A stretch of DNA of 14,663 nucleotides from an uncultured Coriobacteriaceae bacterium (GCA_946623915.1 CAMORQ010000015.1:1-14663), one strand, 5' to 3'; shown: positions 7,843 to 14,641, counted from the stretch's first letter. Program-made: numbers and translations. Notes: generated by a model from the letters alone, not told the origin.

Positions 7843-8664
7843 CTAATCGTCGTCATCGTCGTGGTCATCGTGGTCGTCGTAGTCGTCATGATCGTCGTAG
7901 CTGTCGTCGTAGTCGTTGCTTTCAGCTTCCCAGCCACCGTCGTCGTACTCGTAGACCACGTTGTTTTCGATAACCTTTTCAGGTTCGGGCTCCCAGCCGC
8001 CGTCGTCGTATTCGTAGACCACTCCGGCCTCTTCCTTGTAGACGTCGTCGCCGTATGCAACGCCGCCGTCTGCAGCAGGGGCCGGTGCAGGCTCGGGCGC
8101 GGGGGCAGGAGCAGCTTGCTGTCCACTCGCCGCAGCTTCATAGGCCTGCTGGGCTGCTGCAGCCTCGCGGGCCGCCTCTTCGGCATCGCGTGCTTCTTCG
8201 GCAGCTTCGGGATCGCCAACCTGGGCAGCATGCTGGGCTTCAGCGGCGTCTTCAGCAGCGTCACGCGCTTCTTCTTCAGCTTCGAGCCGCAGGTACTCTA
8301 TGCGAGCGGCATCGCTTGTCGCGTTTTGCGGCTGAGGCTCGGCAACGATCTGCCCGCTGATGGCGGCGTTTGCCTTGGCGTCTTCGGCCGCCTGGCGCGC
8401 TTGCGCGGCGAATGCAGCGGCCGCATCGGCTTCAGCCTGCTCTTGAGCGGCTTCCGGATCGCCAATCTGTGCAGCGTAATCCGCCTCGGTCTGCTCTTCT
8501 GTAGCATCCTGTTCTGCTTCAACGGCATAGCGCTGAGCTTTGACGGGGTCGGAAGGGAACAACCAGGTGTTGGCCATGGCGAAGCTTCCAACGCCGATGG
8601 TGAGAATCACCACCGCAGCAACGGAAGAAATAACGGTTACTTTCACTGATGTCTTGTCAACCAT
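7843..8664 (-). CDS. Membrane-anchored acidic repeat protein with Asp/His tail
   Basis: From ATG 8664 (AAGGAG 9 nt upstream) the protein is 273 aa; the longer frame from 8694 would place the ribosome-binding site inside the gene. One hydrophobic segment near the N-terminus (about 8-30) acts as an anchor or uncleaved signal. Residues about 40-180 are Ala/Glu-rich and probably coiled-coil, with the decapeptide AAQ(I/V)GDPEAA at 64-73 and 146-155. An Ala-Pro linker (185-197) leads to two identical VVYEYDDGGWE units (215-225 and 236-246). The C-terminus (250-273) is made only of Asp, His, Tyr, Ser and Asn and ends in five Asp. It shares YDDG motifs and Ala-Pro spacers with the kinase sensor region. 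I do not recognise the family. The tail looks suited to divalent metal binding outside the cell; the protein could be a metal buffer, signal partner or wall-spanning tether. Confidence 0.85.
   Translation of the reverse strand: MVDKTSVKVTVISSVAAVVILTIGVGSFAMANTWLFPSDPVKAQRYAVEAEQDATEEQTEADYAAQIGDPEAAQEQAEADAAAAFAAQARQAAEDAKANAAISGQIVAEPQPQNATSDAARIEYLRLEAEEEARDAAEDAAEAQHAAQVGDPEAAEEARDAEEAAREAAAAQQAYEAAASGQQAAPAPAPEPAPAPAADGGVAYGDDVYKEEAGVVYEYDDGGWEPEPEKVIENNVVYEYDDGGWEAESNDYDDSYDDHDDYDDHDDHDDDDD
7848..7915 (-). repeat. Trinucleotide (GTC/ATC-type) microsatellite encoding the Asp/His tail
   Basis: The plus strand is an almost uninterrupted run of GTC, ATC, GTG and GTA triplets, read on minus as Asp, His and Tyr codons. 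Similar runs in the kinase gene lie near 6128-6190, 6310-6370, 6420-6490 and 6727-6768. Confidence 0.6.
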
Positions 8665-8720
8665 GTTCATCATCTCCTTTTCACTCGCGGACATTTTTTC
8701 AAGCTCGCTGAGTTCGCATG

Positions 8721-8726
8721 CTTATA
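8721..8726 (-). promoter_or_regulatory. Candidate -10 box of the acidic repeat protein gene
   Basis: TATAAG on minus (5/6) would start transcripts near 8714, about 50 nt before the ATG. The -35 position (about 8744-8749) has no consensus match but lies within the CTGAGAG repeats, as expected for an activator-dependent promoter. Confidence 0.4.
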
Positions 8727-8739
8727 ATGCCCGACCAAG

Positions 8740-8765
8740 CTGAGAGGAACCTGAGAGACTCTCAG
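8740..8765. promoter_or_regulatory. Candidate response-regulator operator: CTGAGAG direct repeat plus inverted copy
   Basis: CTGAGAG occurs at 8740-8746 and 8751-8757, an 11-bp period typical of head-to-tail OmpR/PhoB dimer sites. An inverted copy, CTCTCAG, follows at 8759-8765. The array covers the -35 region of the acidic repeat protein gene, whose downstream neighbour encodes an OmpR-family regulator. The assignment to that regulator is an inference. Confidence 0.5.
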
Positions 8766-8876
8766 TCTCGCCGCTCCCATGAACGACGAAGCCGTTCGAC
8801 ACCGCGGACGCACCCTGTGGCCCGCTTTGCCCCTATGCCACCTTTCACATAACGTTTTGCCACGTCAAACACTGTT

Positions 8877-10742
8877 TTATCCCTTGGCAACAACAATCAG
8901 GTCGTCGTTGTCGCTAAACTTCGTAGCCGCCTTGCTGCGCGGGTTCACTTCGATGGTGAACGTACCGTCGTCCGCAAACCTCTTGTACCCAATGGCGATT
9001 TCGCCGTAGCGAGCCGCCGATGCGCCAAGCGTGTAGAAGTCGACAGGCTCGCCCGTCAACACGTAGCGCGTAATCGGCTTCATGTATATCGTGGAGCCGC
9101 CATCGGAAAGCAGGTCGTTCAAGATCGCTTTCTTATGCCGCTCTTCTGCAATCTGGGCCATCATCTTCGCTGTGATACGGCTGCTGACCACGAAGTCGGT
9201 GGCGCGCATCATCTGCGAGAGACGCTGGTTGCGCGTGCTGTTCATTTCGATGGTCAGCGGAATTTCGGCGCCGATTTCTTCGGCAATGTCGGTCAAATGC
9301 AGCTGCAGCATGAGCGTGCGCGCATCCGCCTCTTCCGCATCAAGCTGCGTGTCCGACATGAGCAGGATGCTCGTCGGGTTTTCGGCCACCAAACGCTCGA
9401 GTACGCGACGCGAGAAGATCTTGCACTCGCGGATGTCCATTTCGATGTTGGACAGCTCGCTTTGATCGGGCAGGGCGTCCTGGTCGATGGTGCCCGGCTC
9501 TGCCGCGATAATCACGCGCGACCCGGGAGCGGCATAGGTGTCGTCTTCGATCAGGATGGACTTCAACATGTCCGTGCACCCCAGCACCAGCATGGTGTGA
9601 GGCTCTTCGACGACATTCGGTTCGCGCTGGAACGCATCTTCGTTCACAGGAGCCATGTCGCCTAGCTGGGCAGATCCGTCGTCGGCGGCTATGACGATTA
9701 CCTGGTCGCCTGGCTCGACGATAGAATCCGCATCGGGATTGAGCAGGGGCTCTTCGTTGCGCACCACGCCGATCGCAGTCGAATGCGGCAAGCGCAAGTT
9801 GATTTCCTTAAAGCTTCGCCCAACCGCTTCGGGGATTTCTTCGACGTAGATTTCGTTGCCCTTGAAGCTGAGCAGCTCGGCGAGAATCTCGGACATGCCG
9901 GGATGACGCCCGGTTTGCACCATCAGCCGGGCGACGGTCTTCTGGAAGTTCAGGATTTCCGCGCGGTCGCCGCCGGCGATCTTGGCCGGCTGCAGCACTT
10001 CGCGGTCACGCACGGTCGCCGTGATGTAAGCGTCGTTGTTGCCATATTCATCCAAAAGCGCTTCACAGGCCAGAATGGTCTTGACGGTCATGAAGTCGTC
10101 TTCGAGATTCACGATGATCGACTTGCACGTGTCAAGCGAGCACACCTTCAAATCCTTCGGGCTGTCGGGACGGCCGTTGCGGCACACGAGACGCAGGTTG
10201 TCCAGATCGGGCACGCGATCGCGAATCGTGTCCTCCATTTCGGTCTTATCCGCTTCGGCCATAACCACCACGACGGCATTCTTTTGGTTTTCGTTTGCCA
10301 ACGCGAGCTCTTCGATAATGCTCGTGACGTTTTCGTCGAATCCGATAATGACCACATGGTCCTCTTCGATGACGCGGGATTTACCGCGCTGCAGATCGGC
10401 GACCTTGTCCTTGATGCCGTTGGAAATGGTACCGATAAGGAAACTGGTGATGAAGATGCCGACCAAAGTGACGATGGTCATAACGGCCAAGTAGGGAATG
10501 GTTCCCTCTTCTTTTGCCAACACACCCGTATTGATGGCATGCATGAGGGCAAACCAGATCGAAGAGCCTGGCGATTCGCCGCCGCTGCCGTCGGGTCCAC
10601 CCAGCGCGATGGATGCCAAACCACCGATGATAACCACCACTGCGGTAATCACGCCCAGTATGATCAAAAGCGAAAGCGTCCCCTTCGACATCAGGTTGTC
10701 GAACCAATACCTGAAACGCTGCCAAGCCGTGGCCTTCTTCAC
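8877..10742 (-). CDS. CASTOR/POLLUX-type RCK ion channel protein
   Basis: A 621-aa inner-membrane protein with a two-TM pore and a large cytoplasmic RCK (TrkA-like) region. TM1 is about 20-47, a pore-loop segment with SIWFALMHAINTG about 60-73, TM2 about 83-106. The first nucleotide-binding-like domain begins VIEEDHVVIIGFDENVTSII (about 124-143). The following ELALANENQKNAVVVVMAEAD and VARLMVQTGRHPGMSEI are close to plant CASTOR/POLLUX phrases. A second RCK half (HTMLVLGCTDMLKSILIEDD onward) follows. The pore differs from the plant ADSGN filter, so ion selectivity is unclear. Plant relatives are Ca2+-regulated cation channels of the nuclear envelope; bacterial members are mostly uncharacterised. 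The start is GTG with GAGGAG 8-9 nt upstream. A predicted Mn2+ riboswitch governs the gene, linking it to manganese or divalent-cation homeostasis. Confidence 0.88.
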   Translation of the reverse strand: MKKATAWQRFRYWFDNLMSKGTLSLLIILGVITAVVVIIGGLASIALGGPDGSGGESPGSSIWFALMHAINTGVLAKEEGTIPYLAVMTIVTLVGIFITSFLIGTISNGIKDKVADLQRGKSRVIEEDHVVIIGFDENVTSIIEELALANENQKNAVVVVMAEADKTEMEDTIRDRVPDLDNLRLVCRNGRPDSPKDLKVCSLDTCKSIIVNLEDDFMTVKTILACEALLDEYGNNDAYITATVRDREVLQPAKIAGGDRAEILNFQKTVARLMVQTGRHPGMSEILAELLSFKGNEIYVEEIPEAVGRSFKEINLRLPHSTAIGVVRNEEPLLNPDADSIVEPGDQVIVIAADDGSAQLGDMAPVNEDAFQREPNVVEEPHTMLVLGCTDMLKSILIEDDTYAAPGSRVIIAAEPGTIDQDALPDQSELSNIEMDIRECKIFSRRVLERLVAENPTSILLMSDTQLDAEEADARTLMLQLHLTDIAEEIGAEIPLTIEMNSTRNQRLSQMMRATDFVVSSRITAKMMAQIAEERHKKAILNDLLSDGGSTIYMKPITRYVLTGEPVDFYTLGASAARYGEIAIGYKRFADDGTFTIEVNPRSKAATKFSDNDDLIVVAKG

Positions 10743-10825
10743 CTTCGTGTCTCCTCTCGATATTGCACGTGTTTAAACCCGCAAAAGGCAGCTTGCGCGC
10801 ATTCGTGCACATGTGCCTATCATGC

Positions 10826-10954
10826 AAAAACCCGTAGTCCAACACCTTCATCAGGCCTGAACTACGGGTCTCGCCATTTAAGACTAACCAGGTGCTATCG
10901 CACCTTGCTGGTGGCTTTGTCACACGGATTTCGCGCAAGCTACTCCCCCGAGTT
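10826..10954 (-). ncRNA. yybP-ykoY (manganese) riboswitch with intrinsic-terminator expression platform
   Basis: Read on minus, the leader carries the two hallmark blocks of this class: GGGGAGTAG (10948-10940) and GCGAGACC (10874-10867). A GC-rich arm between them has the hairpin GGTGC-GATA-GCACC. P1 would pair AACTCG (10954-10949) with CGTAGTT (10866-10860), with one bulged U. The same CGTAGT also forms the 5' arm of a 9-bp terminator (10869-10861 with 10838-10830) followed by five T (10830-10826). P1 and terminator are thus mutually exclusive, which predicts an ON switch: Mn2+ stabilises P1 and lets transcription continue into the channel gene. The class is recognised by eye; a covariance-model search would settle it. 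Confidence 0.82.
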
Positions 10955-10960
10955 AATTAA

Positions 10961-10988
10961 AGTATAAGTAACCTTATTGGGTTGCAAA
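10961..10988 (-). promoter_or_regulatory. Promoter of the riboswitch-channel transcript
   Basis: On minus, TATACT (10966-10961, 5/6) has TTTGCA (10988-10983, 4/6) 16 bp upstream. The predicted start, near 10954, coincides with the first base of the riboswitch P1 helix. Confidence 0.55.
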
Positions 10989-11113
10989 AGCACGGGAGAA
11001 CGCTCTTTAAGGTTTTAACCACAATCGACTTATAAGATGCGTCTGACGAGGAGCAACGACGCAAACACAAAGCTGATATCCTGCAGTTTCACGCTCTTAA
11101 ACGCCATTGCACA
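10989..11113. other. Intergenic region downstream of mnmA
   Basis: No supported gene. A weak hairpin on minus (GCGTC...GACGC, about 11040-11063) could help end the mnmA transcript, but no U-tract follows. Confidence 0.4.
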
Positions 11114-12331
11114 TTATCGGACGATGCCTCCGCCCAAACAGATGTCGTCCTTGTACACCACAACGGACTGACCCGGCGCCACACGTTCAGTGTTCTGCGC
11201 AAAGCGAACGTAGCCGCTCGTTTCGCCCTGGGGATCGAACGACGCTTCGAGCAAGGGCCCCGTATGACGCGTGCGGACCAGATACGCGCCAGGGGCGGGC
11301 GAACAACCCGAAAGCCATGCACAGTCCTCGAGAACGATTTCCTCCGTTTGCAGTTCGGGCGAGCACGCATCGTGAGACACGTACACGATGTTAGCGGCCA
11401 TGTCTTTGCCCACCACATAGTACGGCTCCCCCCCACCGACGCCAAGACCCTTGCGTTGCCCCAAGGTGAAATACAAGGCGCCATCGTGCGCGCCCACTTC
11501 TTCTTTCGTGTCGGCATCCACGATCAACCCGGGCCGAGGCTGCGTGTACATGCGCAGGAAATCTTTTATAGGCGCCTCGCCGATGAAGCAAATACCCTGG
11601 CTATCGGGCTTGTCTGCAGCTGGAAGCCCGCGTTGCTGCGCCATTTCGCGTACCTGGGTTTTTGCAAAACCACCAAGCGGAAACAGCGTGCGCTTAAGGG
11701 CCTCTCCTCCCATTCGGTAGAGGAAGTACGTTTGGTCCTTATGTTCGTCCACCCCACGACGCAGCACGGGAGGATGCTGGGCCACATCGTTTAAAAACCA
11801 GGGTCGATAGTCCTTACCCGTTTCCTCGACCGAACCATCGGACCCCTTCCCCACGCGGGCGTAATGGCCGGTGGCAATGTAATCGAACCCTTCGTCGAGC
11901 GCCGTTTTCAGAAACAAGCCAAATTTCACATGGCTGTTGCACATGATGTCGGGGTTCGGCGTCCGACCAGCTTCGTACTCGCGCACCAGATAGTCGACCA
12001 CTTCGCGTTTGTACACATCCTGAAAATCGTAGACCTTCAAGTCGATGCCTAGCTTTACGGCCGTGCGCTTTGCATACGCCAAATCTTCCGCCCAGGGACA
12101 CTGCATGCCTGGCACGTCAAGCGTCCAGTTCTTCATGTACGCGCCCACAACGCGCATGCCCTGCTCCACCAGAAGCGCCGCTGCAACCGAAGAATCCACG
12201 CCGCCCGACATGCCCACAAGCACTTTTGGCCGCCTGCCAACCAGCGGCAAGCTAGCCGCAGCGAATTCCTGAGGAGTCATGCCTTTTCTCGGCTGGACAT
12301 CGTCTGTCGAATCTATGTGTGCAACTTCCAT
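11114..12331 (-). CDS. mnmA: tRNA-specific 2-thiouridylase MnmA
   Basis: This cytoplasmic enzyme uses ATP and persulfide sulfur to convert U34 of tRNA-Lys, -Glu and -Gln to 2-thiouridine. From ATG 12331 it is 405 aa, slightly above the usual 360-380. The PP-loop GMSGGVDSS is at 40-48. The first catalytic Cys is Cys131 in NPDIMCNSHVKFG, and the persulfide Cys is Cys248 in DSQGICFIGE. KDQTYFLYRM and the C-terminal barrel (LGQRKGLGVGGG, YVRFAQNTERVAPGQSVVVY) are typical. Part of the extra length is a roughly 25-aa insertion after TGHYARVG. The frame opens further upstream at GTG 12394, overlapping the desulfurase stop, but that codon is only 2 nt from its nearest purine-rich sequence, so 12331 is preferred with moderate certainty; 12280 is also possible. 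The upstream desulfurase is the probable sulfur donor and the two genes form an operon. Confidence 0.94.
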   Translation of the reverse strand: MEVAHIDSTDDVQPRKGMTPQEFAAASLPLVGRRPKVLVGMSGGVDSSVAAALLVEQGMRVVGAYMKNWTLDVPGMQCPWAEDLAYAKRTAVKLGIDLKVYDFQDVYKREVVDYLVREYEAGRTPNPDIMCNSHVKFGLFLKTALDEGFDYIATGHYARVGKGSDGSVEETGKDYRPWFLNDVAQHPPVLRRGVDEHKDQTYFLYRMGGEALKRTLFPLGGFAKTQVREMAQQRGLPAADKPDSQGICFIGEAPIKDFLRMYTQPRPGLIVDADTKEEVGAHDGALYFTLGQRKGLGVGGGEPYYVVGKDMAANIVYVSHDACSPELQTEEIVLEDCAWLSGCSPAPGAYLVRTRHTGPLLEASFDPQGETSGYVRFAQNTERVAPGQSVVVYKDDICLGGGIVR

Positions 12332-12387
12332 GCATTCACCCCATGACAACCGTCGAACGCTGTTCGACTCTGCGGCAAACGACCGTC

Positions 12388-13644
12388 CTACCACAGCCCT
12401 TTCGGAGGCACTGGTTCGTTATCCCAGAAGCTTTCCGCATTCATTCGGACGTGCTCGCTTCCTACCCGCTCGTACTCTCCCCGCACGACGTCGACGACGA
12501 TGCGCGCCGCCCGCTGCGTGTTGTCCTGCGTCGATAAGCGGCCCAGCGAAAACCGCAAGCTTCCATCGGCAGCGTCGTCGGCAAGTCCAATCGCTTCGAG
12601 CACATGGCTTCGGGTTGCTTTGTTCGCAGCGCAAGCAGCACCCGTGCCCACGTAAACCCCCTGGTCCTCGAGCAGATACACCAATCGTTCGGCGTCCAGC
12701 CCGGGAAACGATATGTGTAAAAGGTTGGGAAGACGGTGTTTCTTATGACCGGACACCACTGCGTCGGGATTAGCATCCAGCAAAGCCTTTTGCAGCGCAT
12801 CGCGCAGAGAGGACAGGCGCGCCGCTTCTTCCTTGCGCTGAGAAACAGCCATCTGCAGCGCTTGCGCGAACCCAACGGCGCCAGCGACGTTTTCCGTGCC
12901 GGAGCGCAGACCGCGCTCCTGGCCTCCCCCCACCACGAGGGGGCAAAGGCGCACGTCGCGTGAAGCCCACAGCAACCCGACCTGCTTGGGACCGTATATT
13001 TTCGCCGCATTCAAAGTGAGCATGTCCACGCCAAGAGTCGACACGTTCACATCGAGAAGACCCGCGCACTGGGATGCGTCCGTATGCAGGTAGATCGGCA
13101 CGGCGCTACCGTTCCGTAGGCGTTCTTGCCGCACATGCTGAATCGTTTCGGAGATGGCCCGTAGGGGCTGAATAGTTCCTATTTCGTTATTGGCTAACCC
13201 GATGGTGACCAAACAGGTGTCGTCCCGAATCGCTGCGCGCACATCGCGCGGGTCGATGAGACCGTTGCCGTTGACAGGAACGAGCGTGTGAGGATGCTGC
13301 TGCACGCAGGCGAGCACCGCAGAGTGTTCGATTGCCGACGCGACCACATGGTGCGCGCCACCTTGCAGCCCCGGCTCTCCTTCGCACGCATTCACGGCAC
13401 CCACGGCAAGGTTGATCGACTCGGTCGCTCCTGCAGTAATGACCACTTCGGCAGGCTTGGCACCTATCGCGTGGGCAAGGTCGGCGCGCGCCTGTTCGAA
13501 TGCATGACGCACATCCCATGCCGGCTTATACGGACTGGATGGGTTAAAGAACAACTGGGTTTCGTAGGGCGCCATGGCCGCACGCACCTGTTCGTCGACG
13601 GGTGTTGCGGCAGCATGATCGAGGTATATGAATTCAGAATCAAG
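12388..13644 (-). CDS. Cysteine desulfurase (IscS/NifS-like, class V aminotransferase fold)
   Basis: A PLP enzyme that turns cysteine into alanine and leaves a persulfide on its active-site Cys. From ATG 13644 it is 418 aa and begins with the typical IYLDHAAATPVDE. PLP-site residues: TAGATESIN (71-79), stacking His108 (SAIEH), ANNEIGT (152-158), Asp190 and Gln193 (HTDASQCAG), and Schiff-base Lys216 in NAAKIYGPKQVG. The active-site Cys339 lies in VGTGAACAANKATRSHVLEA. The His that usually precedes the Lys (HK) is Ala here. The frame extends upstream to 13761, but that Arg/Lys/Cys-rich stretch is not family-like. The chosen ATG has only a weak ribosome-binding site (TAGG). mnmA follows directly, and a divergent Rrf2 regulator lies upstream, a layout like the Bacillus cymR-yrvO-mnmA region. 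It likely feeds tRNA thiolation and possibly Fe-S assembly. Confidence 0.94.
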   Translation of the reverse strand, partial: LDSEFIYLDHAAATPVDEQVRAAMAPYETQLFFNPSSPYKPAWDVRHAFEQARADLAHAIGAKPAEVVITAGATESINLAVGAVNACEGEPGLQGGAHHVVASAIEHSAVLACVQQHPHTLVPVNGNGLIDPRDVRAAIRDDTCLVTIGLANNEIGTIQPLRAISETIQHVRQERLRNGSAVPIYLHTDASQCAGLLDVNVSTLGVDMLTLNAAKIYGPKQVGLLWASRDVRLCPLVVGGGQERGLRSGTENVAGAVGFAQALQMAVSQRKEEAARLSSLRDALQKALLDANPDAVVSGHKKHRLPNLLHISFPGLDAERLVYLLEDQGVYVGTGAACAANKATRSHVLEAIGLADDAADGSLRFSLGRLSTQDNTQRAARIVVDVVRGEYERVGSEHVRMNAESFWDNEPVPPKGLW

Positions 13645-13712
13645 CATAGGCCTAGGGTAGCGCATCATCGCGATACGGAGCAAACGGCATAGTTTCAGTT
13701 TCTTCACACTTT

Positions 13713-13724
13713 TGCATCGATGCA
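13713..13724. promoter_or_regulatory. 12-bp perfect palindrome in the desulfurase leader
   Basis: TGCATCGATGCA is fully self-complementary and lies about 70 nt upstream of the desulfurase start. It could be a protein-binding site; nothing ties it to a named regulator. Confidence 0.35.
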
Positions 13725-13861
13725 TCCAATAGAAAACAGGTCTTCGACGCACAAACATCAAGCGTTACCCCAGTACAGAGGGCAGAAAATTGATTAATGT
13801 AGTATAATTAGTAGGCAAAGAACGTTTCCGCAGAACAATGCCTGTTTTTTTCAATTGATAC

Positions 13862-13890
13862 TTAACAGGTGTTTTTTATTTTGCTACAAT
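13862..13890 (+). promoter_or_regulatory. Sigma-A promoter of the Rrf2 regulator gene
   Basis: TTAACA (13862-13867) and TACAAT (13885-13890), each 5/6 to consensus, are separated by exactly 17 bp. Transcription would start near 13897, about 27 nt before the ATG. Confidence 0.7.
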
Positions 13891-13923
13891 ATAGAAGCCA
13901 ATTGTTTGAGATAGGAGAACGAT

Positions 13924-14343
13924 ATGCAAATTTCGACTAAAGGCCGTTACGCGCTTCGTTTTCTGCTCGACCTCAGCCAGCATCAAGGAGATGGCCCCGT
14001 GGCGTTGAAATCCATCGCCGAGCGCCAAGGCATTTCGAAGAAATACCTGGAGCACGTCATTTCCATGCTCAATCCCACTGGTATGCTCAACATTACCCGT
14101 GGGTATCAGGGCGGCTACCGGTTGGCCAAAGCTCCTTCCGACATCACCGTTGCCGATGTGCTGCGAGCCACTGAAGGTGGGCTCGCACCGGTCCCCTACA
14201 AGGACGGGCATGCGGTGGGTGCTACTCAGGAAGAAGCCATGTCCATGCGGGTCTGGGAAGGTCTAGAAGGCGTCATGGCGCGCTATCTCGAAGGCATGAC
14301 TTTGCAAGACATGCTAGACAACGGCGCAGAACCTGCTTTGTAA
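13924..14343 (+). CDS. Rrf2-family transcriptional regulator lacking cluster-binding cysteines
   Basis: A 139-aa winged-helix regulator. The N-terminus MQISTKGRYALRFLLDLSQH and the helix-turn-helix VALKSIAERQGISKKYLEHVISML are classic Rrf2, followed by the wing ITRGYQGGYRLAKAPSDITVADVLRATEG. In IscR or NsrR the next segment holds three Cys that bind a cluster. Here that segment (LAPVPYKDGHAVGATQEEAMSMRVW) has none, and there is no Cys anywhere in the protein. It cannot use a Cys-ligated Fe-S cluster and is closer in this respect to Bacillus CymR, which senses cysteine status through a protein partner. The start is ATG with AGGAGA 6 nt upstream. Position next to a cysteine desulfurase and mnmA suggests control of sulfur-transfer genes and itself. 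Confidence 0.93.
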   Translation: MQISTKGRYALRFLLDLSQHQGDGPVALKSIAERQGISKKYLEHVISMLNPTGMLNITRGYQGGYRLAKAPSDITVADVLRATEGGLAPVPYKDGHAVGATQEEAMSMRVWEGLEGVMARYLEGMTLQDMLDNGAEPAL

Positions 14344-14363
14344 ACCGACGTATAAGCACATCG

Positions 14364-14399
14364 GAAGCCCCGCGCAAAGCGCGGGGCTTCTTTGGTTTT
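14364..14399 (+). terminator. Rho-independent terminator of the Rrf2 gene
   Basis: Perfect 12-bp GC-rich stem (14364-14375 with 14379-14390), AAA loop, then TTTGGTTTT. It lies 21 nt after the stop codon. Confidence 0.92.
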
Positions 14400-14436
14400 G
14401 GATCCAAGAGAGACCGACGCCTCACATCCACGGCCC

Positions 14437-14458
14437 GCAGCGTCAGCTCGTTCCGCCG
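14437..14458. repeat. 22-bp repeat, left copy (right copy 14642-14663)
   Basis: The copies begin GCAGCGTC and end CGTTCCGCCG and match at 20 of 22 positions. The right copy ends exactly at the window edge, so it may be longer. Confidence 0.65.
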
Positions 14459-14466
14459 GCGTGGAC

Positions 14467-14540
14467 CCGCAGGTGGTCGAGGAGTCAGCGAGGATGCTGC
14501 GCCGTTCGCGGGGAGCCGCAGGTGGTCGAAGAGTCAGCGA
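14467..14540. repeat. 25-bp direct repeat, two copies 49 bp apart
   Basis: Copies at 14467-14491 and 14516-14540 start CCGCAGGTGGTCGA and end GAGTCAGCGA, with one mismatch (G/A at position 15). Confidence 0.8.
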
Positions 14541-14641
14541 AAGCCGCGGAGGTGCCCATAATCGCCCCGCCTTCGGCGCGAAGCGTACAACGGTTGCGCA
14601 AGTGCCGAAACAAGGGGCGAGGATGGGTGCCTCCGCGGCTT
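14541..14641. repeat. ~100-nt nested inverted repeat (stem-loop element)
   Basis: Outer arms AAGCCGCGGAGG (14541-14552) and CCTCCGCGGCTT (14630-14641) are perfectly complementary. Inside them are CCC/GGG, then TCGCCCC (14562-14568) with GGGGCGA (14614-14620), then TTCGGC (14572-14577) with GCCGAA (about 14604-14609). The loop is 26 nt. The arrangement suggests a structured intergenic repeat or RNA. Confidence 0.7.

Larger units (their letters stand above)
13645..13923. promoter_or_regulatory. Divergent AT-rich control region between the desulfurase and Rrf2 genes
   Basis: The region is AT-rich, unlike its neighbours. It holds the rrf2 promoter, a TATACT on minus (13806-13801) that may be the desulfurase -10, a 12-bp palindrome (13713-13724) and three AACAGG half-sites: 13735-13740 (+), 13841-13846 (-) and 13864-13869 (+). 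The last overlaps the rrf2 -35 box. The Rrf2 protein probably binds here, by analogy with autoregulated family members. Confidence 0.5.

Noticed and set aside
8735..8775. TPP riboswitch, prompted by CTGAGAG and AACCTGA
   Set aside because: The rest of the thi-box is missing and downstream genes are not thiamine-related. The 11-bp repeat fits a protein operator better.
9783..10967. 394-codon plus-strand frame antisense to the channel gene
   Set aside because: The translation shows no family features, covers the riboswitch region, and the minus-strand channel protein is clearly real.
11037..11190. Short plus-strand open frame (ATG 11037) overlapping the mnmA 3' end
   Set aside because: No convincing ribosome-binding site, and most of it lies over mnmA.
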